DNA of 64,000 nt from Mycobacteroides abscessus ATCC 19977. GTDB taxonomy: Bacteria; Actinomycetota; Actinomycetes; Mycobacteriales; Mycobacteriaceae. Positions 17,098-26,573 of this stretch are shown in pieces. The notes beneath the pieces were generated by a model. The model was given only the letters and a program-made list of their open reading frames with translations. It made no database searches and was not told the origin of the DNA. Numbering within the stretch: the first letter of the stretch is position 1; each line of letters opens with the position of its first letter. The translations under genes were made by a program, and so were the position numbers. The stretch covers positions 248,001-312,000 of the forward strand of contig NC_010397.1 in the NCBI RefSeq assembly GCF_000069185.1, in the 5' to 3' direction.

Positions 17098-17751
17098 ATG
17101 CGCTACCTCTTTACTCATCTCGGCGACGCGTGGCAGCTGTCGTTGATCCACTTGCGGCTATCGCTGGTGCCGATTCTTATCGGACTGGCCATCGCCATAC
17201 CGTGTGGCGCATTGCTTCACCGGCGCCGGACGGTACGGCGGGTGACCACGGTGATCGCGAGCATCGTGTTCACCATCCCCTCGCTGGCGTTGTTCGTCGC
17301 CTTACCGCTGATCATTCCCACTCGGATACTCGATGAGGCCAATGTGATGGTCGCATTGACGCTCTACACCACCGCGCTGCTGATCCGCGCGGTCCCGGAG
17401 GCACTCGACGCCATCGCCCCGCAAGTGCGTGACGCGGCCACCGCGGTGGGATACCGCCCGCTGGCCCGTCTGGTCCGGGTTGAGCTGCCGCTTTCCATCC
17501 CGGTGTTGGTCGCGGGTTTGAGAGTGGTTGCCGTCACCAACATTTCGATGGTCTCGGTGGGATCGGTAATCGGCATCGGTGGTCTGGGCACATGGTTCAC
17601 CGAGGGCTACCAAGCCAACAAGAGCAGCCAGATCATCGCCGGAATCGTCGCGATCTTTCTGCTGGCGGTCATCGTGGATTCACTGCTGGTGGTTCTGGGG
17701 CGCGTGGCGACACCCTGGGCCAGGGCGACGAAAACCGCTGGTGCCACGTGA
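17098..17751 (+). CDS. proW: Osmoprotectant ABC transporter permease ProW
   Basis: 217 aa with about six membrane helices. The binding-protein-dependent transport loop lies near residues 115-150 (ALDAIAPQVRDAATAVGYRP). Starts 2 bp after proV and overlaps proZ by 4 bp (GTGA). Forms the channel with ProZ. Confidence 0.9.
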   Translation: MRYLFTHLGDAWQLSLIHLRLSLVPILIGLAIAIPCGALLHRRRTVRRVTTVIASIVFTIPSLALFVALPLIIPTRILDEANVMVALTLYTTALLIRAVPEALDAIAPQVRDAATAVGYRPLARLVRVELPLSIPVLVAGLRVVAVTNISMVSVGSVIGIGGLGTWFTEGYQANKSSQIIAGIVAIFLLAVIVDSLLVVLGRVATPWARATKTAGAT

Positions 17752-18500
17752 ATTTTCTCTCCAACGCACTCGGCTACATATTCACCGCCTCCCATTGGGC
17801 GGGCAGTAGCGGCTTGGGTGTGCGGATCGGCGAGCACCTGGAGTACACGGCGCTCGCGGTGCTGGCCGCTGTCGTGATCGCGGTGCCGCTGGGTTTGTTC
17901 ATCGGGCACACCGGTCGCGGCATCTTCCTGGTGGTGAGCGCGGTGAACGCGCTGCGGGCACTGCCGACGCTGGGCATGTTGCTGTTGGGTGTGCTGCTGT
18001 GGGGGCTGGGCCTGGTGCCGCCGACCGTTGCGTTGCTGCTGCTGGGTGTGCCACCGCTGTTGGCGGGCACCTACTCGGGCATCGCGAACGTGGACCGCAC
18101 GGTAGTGGAGGCGGCGCGCGCCATGGGGATGACCGAACGTCAGGTGCTGTTCGGTGTCGAGGTGCCTAATGCGCTCCCGCTCATTCTGTCCGGGCTCCGC
18201 ACGGCGACGCTGCAAGTCGTGGCGACCGCGACGGTAGCGGCCTACGCCAGCCTGGGTGGGCTCGGCCGGTATCTCATCGACGGCATCAAGGTCCGTCAGT
18301 TTCATCTGGCGCTGGTGGGCGCCATCATGGTCACCGCGCTGGCGCTGCTGCTCGATGCGGTGCTCGCCCTCGCGGTGTGGTTATCGGCCCCGGGGACCGG
18401 ACGGCTGCGGCCGGTGCCCGACCTTCCGGATCGCGAAGGACACGCCGTGTACGCGGATAGCGGTGTGTCCGCGGGCGCAATGCCGCGCTCGCCGGGTTAG
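17748..18500 (+). CDS. proZ: Osmoprotectant ABC transporter permease ProZ
   Basis: 250 aa from the GTG that overlaps the proW stop; the longer frame is out of context. About six membrane helices and the EAA-type loop TVVEAARAMGMTERQVLFGV, which contacts the ATPase. A 40-residue C-terminal tail is hydrophilic and probably cytoplasmic. Last gene of the transporter operon. Confidence 0.9.
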   Translation: MNFLSNALGYIFTASHWAGSSGLGVRIGEHLEYTALAVLAAVVIAVPLGLFIGHTGRGIFLVVSAVNALRALPTLGMLLLGVLLWGLGLVPPTVALLLLGVPPLLAGTYSGIANVDRTVVEAARAMGMTERQVLFGVEVPNALPLILSGLRTATLQVVATATVAAYASLGGLGRYLIDGIKVRQFHLALVGAIMVTALALLLDAVLALAVWLSAPGTGRLRPVPDLPDREGHAVYADSGVSAGAMPRSPG

Positions 18501-18557
18501 CCCGGCCGGTAGGGGCTCAAGGACACCCCAATTTGCGCGGTCGCCTACGGTAGACGG

Positions 18558-19136
18558 GTGAATACCCCCGAGGCGACTGGGCCTGCCGTGCTGACCTGGC
18601 GCGCCCACGACGCATCGCGCATGGAATCCACCAGGGTCCAACTCTCGGGCCGCCGTATCCGTGCGCATGGCCGTTTTGTGGCCGGCGCGTCCGACGCCCA
18701 TCCCGCGTTCAGCGCCTCATATGACCTGGTAACCGACGAGACGGGTTCCACCAATCGGCTGTCCCTGTCCACCACAGTCGCCGAGCGGGAACGGCAGCTG
18801 TCGATCGCCCGGGATGAAGAGGGCATGTGGACCGTGCAGAACCACGAGGGCGCCACGCGTTCCGCGTTCGACGGTGCACTGGATGTCGACGTGGTGTTCA
18901 GCCCGTTCTTCAACGCGCTTCCGATTCGGAGGACCGGCCTCTACCAACAGGAAGGTAGCGCGGTGCTGCCCGTGGTCTACGTGACCCTGCCGGATCTGGC
19001 GGTCAGCCCCGCCACTATCAGCTATCGCAACGACGGCACGGGCATCAAGGTGGTCTCGCCGGTCGCCGACACCACCGTGACCGTCGATGACGAGGGTTTT
19101 CTGCTGGAATACCCCGGACTGGCCGTCCGGATCTAG
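18558..19136 (+). CDS. Putative glycolipid-binding domain protein (Rv3755c-like)
   Basis: 192 aa, GTG start. Beta-rich, no signal peptide, with repeated charged strands and the conserved FFNALPIRR segment seen in the putative glycolipid-binding family (PF06475, once DUF1089). Position between proZ and tyrA matches Rv3755c of M. tuberculosis. Biochemical role unknown. Its end overlaps convergent tyrA by 4 bp. Confidence 0.75.
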   Translation: MNTPEATGPAVLTWRAHDASRMESTRVQLSGRRIRAHGRFVAGASDAHPAFSASYDLVTDETGSTNRLSLSTTVAERERQLSIARDEEGMWTVQNHEGATRSAFDGALDVDVVFSPFFNALPIRRTGLYQQEGSAVLPVVYVTLPDLAVSPATISYRNDGTGIKVVSPVADTTVTVDDEGFLLEYPGLAVRI

Positions 19137-20092
19137 GGCACCCGCCGCAGCACTCCGCCGGCCCGGCCGGCGTCGGCCAGCTGCTCGCGCCAGTCGGTGT
19201 CATGTCGGCTGATGCCGCTGATATCGAACCGCTCGTGCGCCTCGTAGCGCTGTCGAGCGGCATGGCCGGCCTCGACCAGTAGCTCCACCGAGTTCTCGGC
19301 GTTCAGGGTGTTCCAGGTCGCCGCGAGCAGCGCCATCGCCTCCTCCAGGGCAGGCAGGACGCCGTGCGGATTGGACTCGCACATGGCGCGCACCAGCGAC
19401 GGGTCGGTGGCGGCCACACGGGTGCCGTCCCGGAATGAACCGGCGGCCAGCGAGTAGGCCAATGGCACCCCGTCGGCGGTCACGGCCAGGGCCTCGGCGA
19501 GCAGGTGTGGCAGGTGCGAGATGGCTGCTGCCGCCGCATCGTGCTCGTCCGAGCGCGCCGGAACCACCACGGACCCGCAATCCAGGGCCAGCTGGGTCAC
19601 CTGAGCGAAGACGTGCGGATCCACGTCGTCGTCCACACTGACCACCCAGGTGGCGTCGCGGAAAAGTTCTGCATCCCCGGCGCTCCAGCCGGATTCCGTG
19701 GTACCGGCCATGGGGTGGCCGCCGACGAATCGTTGCGCCAGACCGTGTTCGGACACCGTTTGCAGGACAGCGGATTTCACACTGGTGACGTCGGTAAGAG
19801 GACATTCCGGAGCGAGCTCCGCGATGCGGTTCAGTAGCGGGGACAGGGCCGGCACCGGCACCGCGAGCACGATCAGGGCCTGGGCGTTACGGGCCCGCCG
19901 CAACGCCAGATCCAGATCGGCGGTGGCGTCGTAGCCGGCTGTACGCGCGGCGTCGACGCCCTCGGCCGAACGGTTGTATCCCCAGACGTTCCGCCCGGCG
20001 GCGGTGGCCGCGCGCATGAGCGAGCCGCCGATGAGTCCGAGGCCAAGTACGCAGATCGGGGGGCGTTGGTGGTCGTGTTCGGCGGCGTTCAC
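19133..20092 (-). CDS. tyrA: Prephenate dehydrogenase TyrA
   Basis: 319 aa, GTG start. NAD(P)-binding GLGLIGGS at residues 17-24; VTSVKSAV and [13 protein letters not shown] are the conserved prephenate dehydrogenase segments with the catalytic His in GGHPMAG. Converts prephenate to 4-hydroxyphenylpyruvate for tyrosine synthesis. The place next to tadA agrees with Rv3754. Divergent from the tRNA adenosine deaminase-associated gene with a 71-bp intergenic region. Confidence 0.93.
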   Translation of the reverse strand: MNAAEHDHQRPPICVLGLGLIGGSLMRAATAAGRNVWGYNRSAEGVDAARTAGYDATADLDLALRRARNAQALIVLAVPVPALSPLLNRIAELAPECPLTDVTSVKSAVLQTVSEHGLAQRFVGGHPMAGTTESGWSAGDAELFRDATWVVSVDDDVDPHVFAQVTQLALDCGSVVVPARSDEHDAAAAAISHLPHLLAEALAVTADGVPLAYSLAAGSFRDGTRVAATDPSLVRAMCESNPHGVLPALEEAMALLAATWNTLNAENSVELLVEAGHAARQRYEAHERFDISGISRHDTDWREQLADAGRAGGVLRRVP

Positions 20093-20163
20093 CCCACCAG
20101 GTTGGCATACGTGACCAAACGGGATGTGGTCACAACACGGGGTGTGGCATTACCGTATTGCCC

Positions 20164-20694
20164 ATGGACGCACAGCGCGCAAAGGCCGCGGGGCCCAGTG
20201 CCGAGAGCCTGGAGGGCTTCGGTGTCGCCGTCGTGCGCGAGGAAGGTCGCTGGCGGGTCACCTCGCTGAAGGCCAGGGCGCTCACCGATTTGGCGGCGGC
20301 CGAAACCGAGCTGCGCGAATTGCGCAGCGCCGGTGCGGTCTTCGGGCTGCTGGATGTTGACGAGGAATTTTTCATCATCATCAGGCCGGCGCCTTCCGGT
20401 ACGCACCTGTTGATTTCCGACGCCACGGCGGCCATTGACTATGACATCGCCGTGGAGGTGTTGGAGCGGCTGAATATCCCTGTCCCGGAGCTCGAGCTCG
20501 ACGAGCTCGACGAGGTCGACCCGTGGGAGGAAGGGGACTTGGGCCTGCTTTCCGATATCGGTCTGCCCGAGCCGGTCCTCAGCGTGATCCTCAGCGAAAC
20601 CGATCTCTACCCCGATGAGCAGCTCGGCATGATCGCGGCCCGTATGGGTTTCGCCGACGAGTTCGGTGCGGTGCTCGACAAGCTGGATCGGTGA
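20164..20694 (+). CDS. tRNA adenosine deaminase-associated protein (Rv3753c-like)
   Basis: 176 aa, acidic, no membrane segment. Contains the very acidic stretch ELELDELDEVDPWEEGDLGL and is always found directly before tadA in actinobacteria. Start chosen at the ATG; a TTG lies 6 bp upstream. The stop overlaps the tadA start (GTGA), so the two are coupled. Probably a partner or regulator of TadA; no biochemical role is known. Confidence 0.82.
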   Translation: MDAQRAKAAGPSAESLEGFGVAVVREEGRWRVTSLKARALTDLAAAETELRELRSAGAVFGLLDVDEEFFIIIRPAPSGTHLLISDATAAIDYDIAVEVLERLNIPVPELELDELDEVDPWEEGDLGLLSDIGLPEPVLSVILSETDLYPDEQLGMIAARMGFADEFGAVLDKLDR

Positions 20695-21149
20695 CATTTC
20701 CCGACGATGAGGCGCTGATTCGGGCCGCGCTGGTAGCTGCCCGGGAGGCCGGTTCTCAAGACGTGCCGATTGGCGCGGTGATCTACGCCGCCGACGGAAC
20801 CGAATTGGCCCGTGCCGCCAATGCGCGTGAGCGCCTTGGCGATCCGACCGCACACGCGGAGGTTCTCGCGCTGCGCGCTGCCGCTGCCAAGCACGGCGAC
20901 GGCTGGAGGCTGGAGGGGGCCACCCTGGCGGTGACCGTCGAGCCCTGCACCATGTGCGCCGGCGCTCTGGTTCTTGCGCGAGTGGGCAGAGTGGTGTTCG
21001 GGGCCTGGGAACCCAAAACCGGGGCAGTGGGCTCGCTGTGGGACGTGGTGCGGGATCGTCGTCAGGCGCACCGCCCGGAAGTGCGTGGCGGCGTGTTGGA
21101 GCACGAGTGTGCCGCGCTATTGGAGCGGTTCTTCGCCGCAAAAAGATAA
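20691..21149 (+). CDS. tadA: tRNA-specific adenosine deaminase TadA
   Basis: 152 aa, GTG start. Zinc deaminase motifs: HAEVLAL (about residues 54-60, His ligand and catalytic Glu) and PCTMC (about 84-88, two Cys ligands). Deaminates A34 to inosine in the wobble position of tRNA-Arg(ACG). Overlaps the previous gene by 4 bp and is followed by a hairpin terminator. Confidence 0.92.
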   Translation: MTFPDDEALIRAALVAAREAGSQDVPIGAVIYAADGTELARAANARERLGDPTAHAEVLALRAAAAKHGDGWRLEGATLAVTVEPCTMCAGALVLARVGRVVFGAWEPKTGAVGSLWDVVRDRRQAHRPEVRGGVLEHECAALLERFFAAKR

Positions 21150-21151
21150 GT

Positions 21152-21199
21152 GGCCCGCCCGGCGGCGATCAGGGGTCGGAGTCTCGCGCCGGACGGGCC
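21152..21199. terminator. Hairpin between convergent tadA and secreted protein gene
   Basis: A 13-bp arm GGCCCGCCCGGCG (21152-21164) pairs with CGCCGGACGGGCC (21187-21199) with a single mismatch. There is no T-tract, which is usual for mycobacterial terminators. Placed between convergent ends, it can serve both directions. Confidence 0.6.
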
Positions 21200-21211
21200 G
21201 ATTCGGGGGGT

Positions 21212-21547
21212 TTAGCGGTGCCAGTCGTTACCGGGCCCGCGGTCCGGCCCACGATCAGGTCCACGGTCGGGGCCGCGGTTGTCACCCGGGCCGGGGCCGT
21301 TGTTGCGCCAGCGGCCGTCATCGCCGCGCCAGTCGTCAGGACGGTCGCGGTCCAGAATGCCGTCCGCGTGGCATTCACCCCAGTTCATGTTGAATCCCCA
21401 GATCGGATTCCAGAATTCACCGGGGCACCAGTGGTAGGTGGGTGCGGAGGGTAGTGCCGGAGCGGGAGCCGCGTTGGCCGTCGCGGCCAACCCGAGCCCA
21501 CTCGCGGCGATGGCAGCGGATGCGGCAATTCCGTAGAGGATTTTCAC
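21212..21547 (-). CDS. Secreted Trp/Asp/Arg-rich small protein, copy 1
   Basis: 111 aa, GTG start. Sec signal peptide (MKILYGIAASAAIAA..., cleavage after ANA), then a conserved core TYHWCPGEFWNPIWGFN with a following GEC, so two Cys can pair. The C-terminal 45 residues are a low-complexity tail built on DRGP repeats. A paralogue follows at 21735-22031 with near-identical signal and core but a different tail. Function unknown; the tail resembles surface-exposed disordered segments. Confidence 0.7.
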   Translation of the reverse strand: MKILYGIAASAAIAASGLGLAATANAAPAPALPSAPTYHWCPGEFWNPIWGFNMNWGECHADGILDRDRPDDWRGDDGRWRNNGPGPGDNRGPDRGPDRGPDRGPGNDWHR

Positions 21548-21680
21548 ACGGTAAGCAAAACACTCGATGCTGTCAAAGAACCGCTTCCTCGCGTATAGGG
21601 CGCTGTAAATATGCTGTCAGTTAATCAATTTCGTTGATGTGGCAATTGGCGGGCATCGAACTTTGTTGGCACATGGCAAA

Positions 21681-21719
21681 CCACTCCACCCGCCGATACG
21701 CGTCCGGCGGGTGGAGTGG
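21681..21719. terminator. Perfect 15-bp hairpin downstream of secreted protein copy 2
   Basis: CCACTCCACCCGCCG (21681-21695) is followed after 9 bases by its exact complement (21705-21719). Sits 15 bp past the stop of copy 2 on the minus strand. No T-tract. Likely a terminator that insulates the two tandem paralogues. Confidence 0.65.
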
Positions 21720-21734
21720 TTCTCGGTGAGAGGG

Positions 21735-22031
21735 CTAGGGCCGCCAGTCGCGGTCATGGCCGCGCCAGTCGCCGCCGCGATCATGGTCATGCCAGTCGCC
21801 GCGATCGCCGTGCCAGTCGCGGTCGTGCCAGTCGCCGTCACGGTCGCGATGCCAGTCGTCGTGGCACTCGCCGAATTCCCAGTTGAATCCCCAGATCGGA
21901 TTCCAGAACTCGCCGGGGCACCAGTGGTAGGTGGGGGCGGGGAGCGCCGGCGCCGCGTTGGCGCTGGCGGCCAGGCTGAGTCCGCCGGCCGCAATGGCCG
22001 CGGATGCTGCGATTCCCACGAGAATTTTCAT
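21735..22031 (-). CDS. Secreted His/Asp/Trp-rich small protein, copy 2
   Basis: 98 aa, ATG start. Same signal peptide and CPGEFWNPIWGFN core as copy 1, but the tail is made of repeated DWH/DRD/GDW units, very rich in His and Asp. Such tails can bind divalent metals, which is only a suggestion here. The repeat DNA (GTCGCGGTC-type units) probably arose by slippage. Tandem duplication with divergent tails is evident from the alignment of the first 50 residues. Confidence 0.7.
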   Translation of the reverse strand: MKILVGIAASAAIAAGGLSLAASANAAPALPAPTYHWCPGEFWNPIWGFNWEFGECHDDWHRDRDGDWHDRDWHGDRGDWHDHDRGGDWRGHDRDWRP

Positions 22032-22120
22032 CGGTCAGGGCCTCCAAATGTGATGGTGTCGATCTCGGTGGTGCCGATTCCCGCTGGATGTTGATGGCCG
22101 GCAGCCTCCGCCCGCCCCGA

Positions 22121-22156
22121 CGAGGCGGATGCTGCGAGGCCCACGAGAACCTGCAC
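22121..22156 (-). pseudogene. Remnant of a third signal-peptide copy
   Basis: On the minus strand, reading from a GTG at 22156 gives VQVLVGLAASAS, closely matching the first 12 residues of copies 1 and 2, and the DNA GCGGATGCTGCGA is shared with copy 2. The similarity then stops. This is the 5' fragment of a third member of the tandem family, lost by deletion. Confidence 0.5.
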
Positions 22157-22326
22157 AAGGAAGATGAAAAGCCATCTTCCTTGGAGCCACGCCGCTGAAT
22201 TCGTAGAGCGAGCTGGGAGTTTTCTGTCAGCTATGCGTATGCATGCATGTGAAAGGCGTGCGTTGCCGCGGGTCGCCGGATCAACCGATTGGGGGATAGG
22301 GCCGTGCTGCCTGTAGTCTTCTCGGC

Positions 22327-22417
22327 GGTGGCGTGTCCGAGCGGCCTAAGGAGCACGCCTCGAAAGCGTGTGACGGGTAACCCCCGTCCGAGGGTTCAAA
22401 TCCCTCCGCCACCGCCA
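22327..22417 (+). tRNA. tRNA-Ser(CGA)
   Basis: Acceptor strand GGTGGCG (22327) pairs with CGCCACC (22407-22413). Anticodon loop CTCGAAA gives anticodon CGA (reads UCG). A long variable arm (GACGGGTAACCCCCGTC) marks a class II serine tRNA. T arm is GAGGG-TTCAAAT-CCCTC, followed by discriminator G and an encoded CCA (22415-22417). The position after tadA matches the M. tuberculosis serX locus. Confidence 0.95.
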
Positions 22418-22418
22418 T

Positions 22419-22456
22419 TACCCTCTGACTGTCAGTACAGCTCAGGGGGTATTTTT
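22419..22456 (+). terminator. Intrinsic terminator of tRNA-Ser
   Basis: Arm TACCCTCTGA (22419-22428) pairs with TCAGGGGGTA (22442-22451) over 10 bp with one G-U, followed directly by TTTTT. This is a canonical rho-independent terminator, unusual for this GC-rich genome. The rest of 22457-22713 holds no gene I can support; one small hairpin GATAGG-N6-CCTATC lies at 22575-22592. Confidence 0.75.
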
Positions 22457-22713
22457 CTGCGCTTGCAGGTGTTGTCTGGGTAATCTGCGCCAAGCTGTTG
22501 TGCGAGCGCTGCGAAATTGGGTGGGGTTATGGCGGTTTGCTTACGGACCTCTGCTTTCGTGAGTTTAGGGGCGGGATAGGTGCGCTCCTATCTCGGTGCG
22601 GTTACTTTTGAGCATCCGAGGGTCGATGGCGCTTGGTTCCAAATAGACTCAGGTCATGTGGCTCTTTGAAGGGGCTAGGGGGTTCTGTTGGCAAAGACCT
22701 GGCGTTGGCGCGG

Positions 22714-23286
22714 ATGATTCCTGAGCTAACGGCTGATGGGCACCTACCGCCGGGACGGTATCGCGTCACCCTGGAAGCTATTCGAGACCGCTTTGTCGCT
22801 CATGAAGACTTTGCGGGAAGCAGCAGTCGAGCGAGGCTGTTTGGCGGACTCGTCGAGTACCTCATCGCTTGGGAGGACGTTCAAGCGATGACATCCGCTA
22901 ACGGTCGGATTCTTAAGTCGCTGTGGCTCGCTGGGAGCTTCACATCAAGTGTCGTTGATCCACGTGACGTCGACGCGACGCCGATAGTGAACGGTGTGGT
23001 TGCTGATTCCGTGGTGGGCCGTCCAGGGTCTAAAGGCATCAAGCGGCTGATACAGCACCGCGACTCCATCAAGGCGCGGTATGGGGTTGAGATATTCCCC
23101 GTGAGATGGCATCCTATCGAACATCCGTTCGATCCAAAGGTGGACCTGACTGGCGACGAGGCTGCATACTTATCTGATCGCGGGAAGATGGACGACTGGT
23201 GGCAGCGGTGTCGTGTCAACGGTGAAGATGCCCCAACTGCGGCGAGCTGTGAAACGCGAAGAGGTTATCTGGAGGTGATCGCATGA
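22714..23286 (+). CDS. Nucleotidyltransferase-like protein (DUF6932-like)
   Basis: 190 aa from the ATG at 22714. The beginning MIPELTADGHLPPGRYRVTL then EAIRDRF is the usual start of DUF6932-type proteins, and WLAGSFTSSVVDPRDVDAT (about residues 66-84) carries the minimal nucleotidyltransferase pattern G-S-x9-D-x-D. In place of this start the open frame extends back to TTG 22633, which I reject. It is coupled by ATGA overlap to the next gene. Codon choice and GC are lower than in the flanking core genes and the pair sits beside a tRNA, both signs of transfer. Related NTase-fold proteins act in toxin-antitoxin and phage-defence pairs; activity here is inference. Confidence 0.65.
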   Translation: MIPELTADGHLPPGRYRVTLEAIRDRFVAHEDFAGSSSRARLFGGLVEYLIAWEDVQAMTSANGRILKSLWLAGSFTSSVVDPRDVDATPIVNGVVADSVVGRPGSKGIKRLIQHRDSIKARYGVEIFPVRWHPIEHPFDPKVDLTGDEAAYLSDRGKMDDWWQRCRVNGEDAPTAASCETRRGYLEVIA

Positions 23287-24170
23287 GTTTGCGCGATCGG
23301 TTTCCGGAGATCGCTGCGCGGTACAGCCGCGATCCCGAACTCGATGGAGTCGACGGCGAGCCCGCGTCGAGTTACCTACGTGCGTCCTTTCTTGAGGGTG
23401 TGCGGAGGTTCTCTCCCGACGCCCGTCTGGATGCCTTTGCGAACATCCATCTCAGTGGGCCGTCTTTCGATAATGGAATATTTGAGCGAAATGCCGCTGA
23501 CATATTTGTACGGCTGCAGAACGAGATTGATTCCATAACTGATGAGTCGGACCGTGCAGGTGTCCAGATCGGATTCCGGCGAATTGGCAAGGGCAGCGTT
23601 GTCATGCACTTGGACCCCGTCCCGCCTGAGATGGCCTCCGATGACCAGCTTCCGATGAGCACGCCTCCGCAGTTGGAGTCTGCACTGGTTCGGGTCCTTG
23701 ACCTTCATGATGCGTTCGAATCTGGCGATGACGCATTGGCGATAACACGTGCTACGAGCGAACTCGCAACGCGCGCTAGGCAATTGGTTGAGTCACTTGA
23801 CGTTGCGGACGCGAGACTTGAAGTGGATTTGTCGCGTTCAGATGGAACGCGTCGAAAGTCTAGCCTTACCGATGTTGGTCGGGCTAATGCTCGGAGGTTT
23901 TTCGAGCGGACACCTACGATCGAGGACACTGTAGTGTCGGGTTATCTCAGGACAGCGTCCACTACGGGCCACATCGAATTAGTGAGCGGCAGGCAGATCC
24001 TAGAAATTGTCGATGTACCGGCAGAGATTGCTAAGTCACTTCAATGGGACAGGATCTACCGCATCCGGGTGAGGCGAACCACTAGCGCAGCGAAGGCCGG
24101 CAGCCGACCTAAGGTTGAGAATCAGTACATCTCGATCGCTCAGCACGACGAACCGATCCCGTTCGATTGA
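23283..24170 (+). CDS. Unknown protein coupled to nucleotidyltransferase-like gene
   Basis: 295 aa, start overlapping the upstream stop by 4 bp. No signal or membrane segment. The N-terminal 110 residues look alpha/beta, the middle (about 125-215) is helical and acidic, and the last 80 residues (from SGYLRTASTTGHIELVSG) look like a small beta-barrel. No catalytic motif was recognised. The tight coupling suggests the two proteins act together, for example as toxin and neutraliser or as a sensing pair. GC content is lower than in neighbours. Family not recognised. Confidence 0.6.
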   Translation: MSLRDRFPEIAARYSRDPELDGVDGEPASSYLRASFLEGVRRFSPDARLDAFANIHLSGPSFDNGIFERNAADIFVRLQNEIDSITDESDRAGVQIGFRRIGKGSVVMHLDPVPPEMASDDQLPMSTPPQLESALVRVLDLHDAFESGDDALAITRATSELATRARQLVESLDVADARLEVDLSRSDGTRRKSSLTDVGRANARRFFERTPTIEDTVVSGYLRTASTTGHIELVSGRQILEIVDVPAEIAKSLQWDRIYRIRVRRTTSAAKAGSRPKVENQYISIAQHDEPIPFD

Positions 24171-24228
24171 TATCCGCAGCTCGGCAGTCGGGGCAAATCT
24201 CGCACTGGTACCGATATGTTGAACGGGG

Positions 24229-24656
24229 TCAGGCTCGGCGGCGGTCCCCCAGTCGGTCCGCCAATACGTGCAGCGACCGCGCCGTGCTGTCGACCACCAC
24301 ACGCATCAGCACCTTCTCGGAGTGACGTTGATATCAACCCCGTCGAGACACGTGGTGAGGTCGGTGCCGCAATCCGTAGCGCTGAGTCCATGGCTGATGG
24401 TCCAGCGAGCGGGGTCACCCTCGCGTACCGCACCCACGAACTCGACCGCCAGCAGGGCACCCGGATCGGCGGCGACAACGGTGCACTTACCGGTGCCCAA
24501 TAGTCGGGTGCCCATGATGGCCGGGTGCGTGATGCGGTACTGGCAACCAACCACCGGTCGGAACCCATTGGTCTGTAGTGATCACAGATCGGGATCGACC
24601 ATTGCATGCCACATCTGCCGCGGGGAATGTGTGAAAGATCGCTCGAGCAAGATCAT
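24229..24656 (-). pseudogene. Decayed SRPBCC/polyketide-cyclase-like gene
   Basis: Reading the minus strand from an ATG at 24656 gives MILLERSFTHSPRQMWHAMV then an in-frame TGA after DPDL, resuming with GFRPVVGCQYRITHPAIMG through ADPGALLAVEFVGAV. The C-terminal helix EKVLMRVVVDSTARSLHVLA appears only in another frame, ending at 24229. These pieces line up with a normal SRPBCC protein of about 140 aa, so one nonsense and one frameshift change inactivate it. It fills most of the stretch 24171-24700. Confidence 0.65.
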
Positions 24657-24700
24657 TTCGGCGCCCTCACCCGGGCCGCCTAGATGGTCGTCAACACGCC

Positions 24701-25252
24701 TCAGTCCCGGCGCAACGTGAAGAAGTACGGCTGGTCCATATCACGCAGGTCCATGATGCCCAGCAATGTCGCGTCATCGACCTTGCGGAAGTGGTCGATG
24801 ATCGCCTTGTGGTCGTAGACCATGGCCGCGCTGACGGCTCCGCGGAATTCGATATTGCGCAGCCGGGCGCGGTGTTTGGTGGTTCTGATCAGTGGCTTGA
24901 GTGCGGATAGTGCAGTCGGCGACGTCCGCTTGACCATCGGGGACTCGGTCAGTCCGCTGATCCGGCCCGCCAGTCCCATCGGCGCCAGCATCGGATCGAC
25001 CGCGAAAATATCGCCCCCGCCATCGCTGAAGAGCAACGGATGCACGTGGTCCACATCGTCGAACTGCTTGCCGTACCAGCCCGACACCGTCAGGATGCCG
25101 TCCATCGAATGCCCGGTGGGCACCTCGCCGCCGTGCCATCGTTGACCGATCAATTCCTCGGCTCGGATGGGCTCCAGATTGTCGAAGAAGGTCAGCGCTT
25201 CCTGCGTGGTGGTCCCATGCTCCAGCGCGAAAAGATCAGACGTCGATGTCAT
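24701..25252 (-). CDS. GXWXG/DUF4334 domain protein
   Basis: 183 aa. N-terminal GXWXG domain (ELIGQRWHGGEVPTGH and SGWYGKQFDD) followed by a DUF4334 domain (AVSAAMVYDHKAIIDHFRKV, GIMDLRD, PYFFTLRRD at the end). Small lipocalin-like proteins of this type are widespread in actinobacteria; ligand and role unknown. Divergent from tgt with a 53-bp gap. Confidence 0.8.
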   Translation of the reverse strand: MTSTSDLFALEHGTTTQEALTFFDNLEPIRAEELIGQRWHGGEVPTGHSMDGILTVSGWYGKQFDDVDHVHPLLFSDGGGDIFAVDPMLAPMGLAGRISGLTESPMVKRTSPTALSALKPLIRTTKHRARLRNIEFRGAVSAAMVYDHKAIIDHFRKVDDATLLGIMDLRDMDQPYFFTLRRD

Positions 25253-25254
25253 GA

Positions 25255-26526
<1,272 letters not shown>

Positions 26527-26573
26527 GCCACGAAGCTCAGGTGCATCTCAGTATTTCGGCGCACACTGGACAC

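Noticed and set aside
20974..22094. Plus-strand open frames over the secreted-protein pair
   Set aside because: They mirror the repeat-rich tails of the minus-strand genes, which have signal peptides and a conserved core.
22327..24700. Intact integrated element in tRNA-Ser(CGA)
   Set aside because: No duplicate of the tRNA 3' end and no integrase could be found downstream, so a complete element cannot be claimed; only an insertion-like region is reported.
24216..24720. Plus-strand open frames downstream of the unknown gene pair
   Set aside because: They are antisense to a recognisable broken SRPBCC gene and show no domain or ribosome site.
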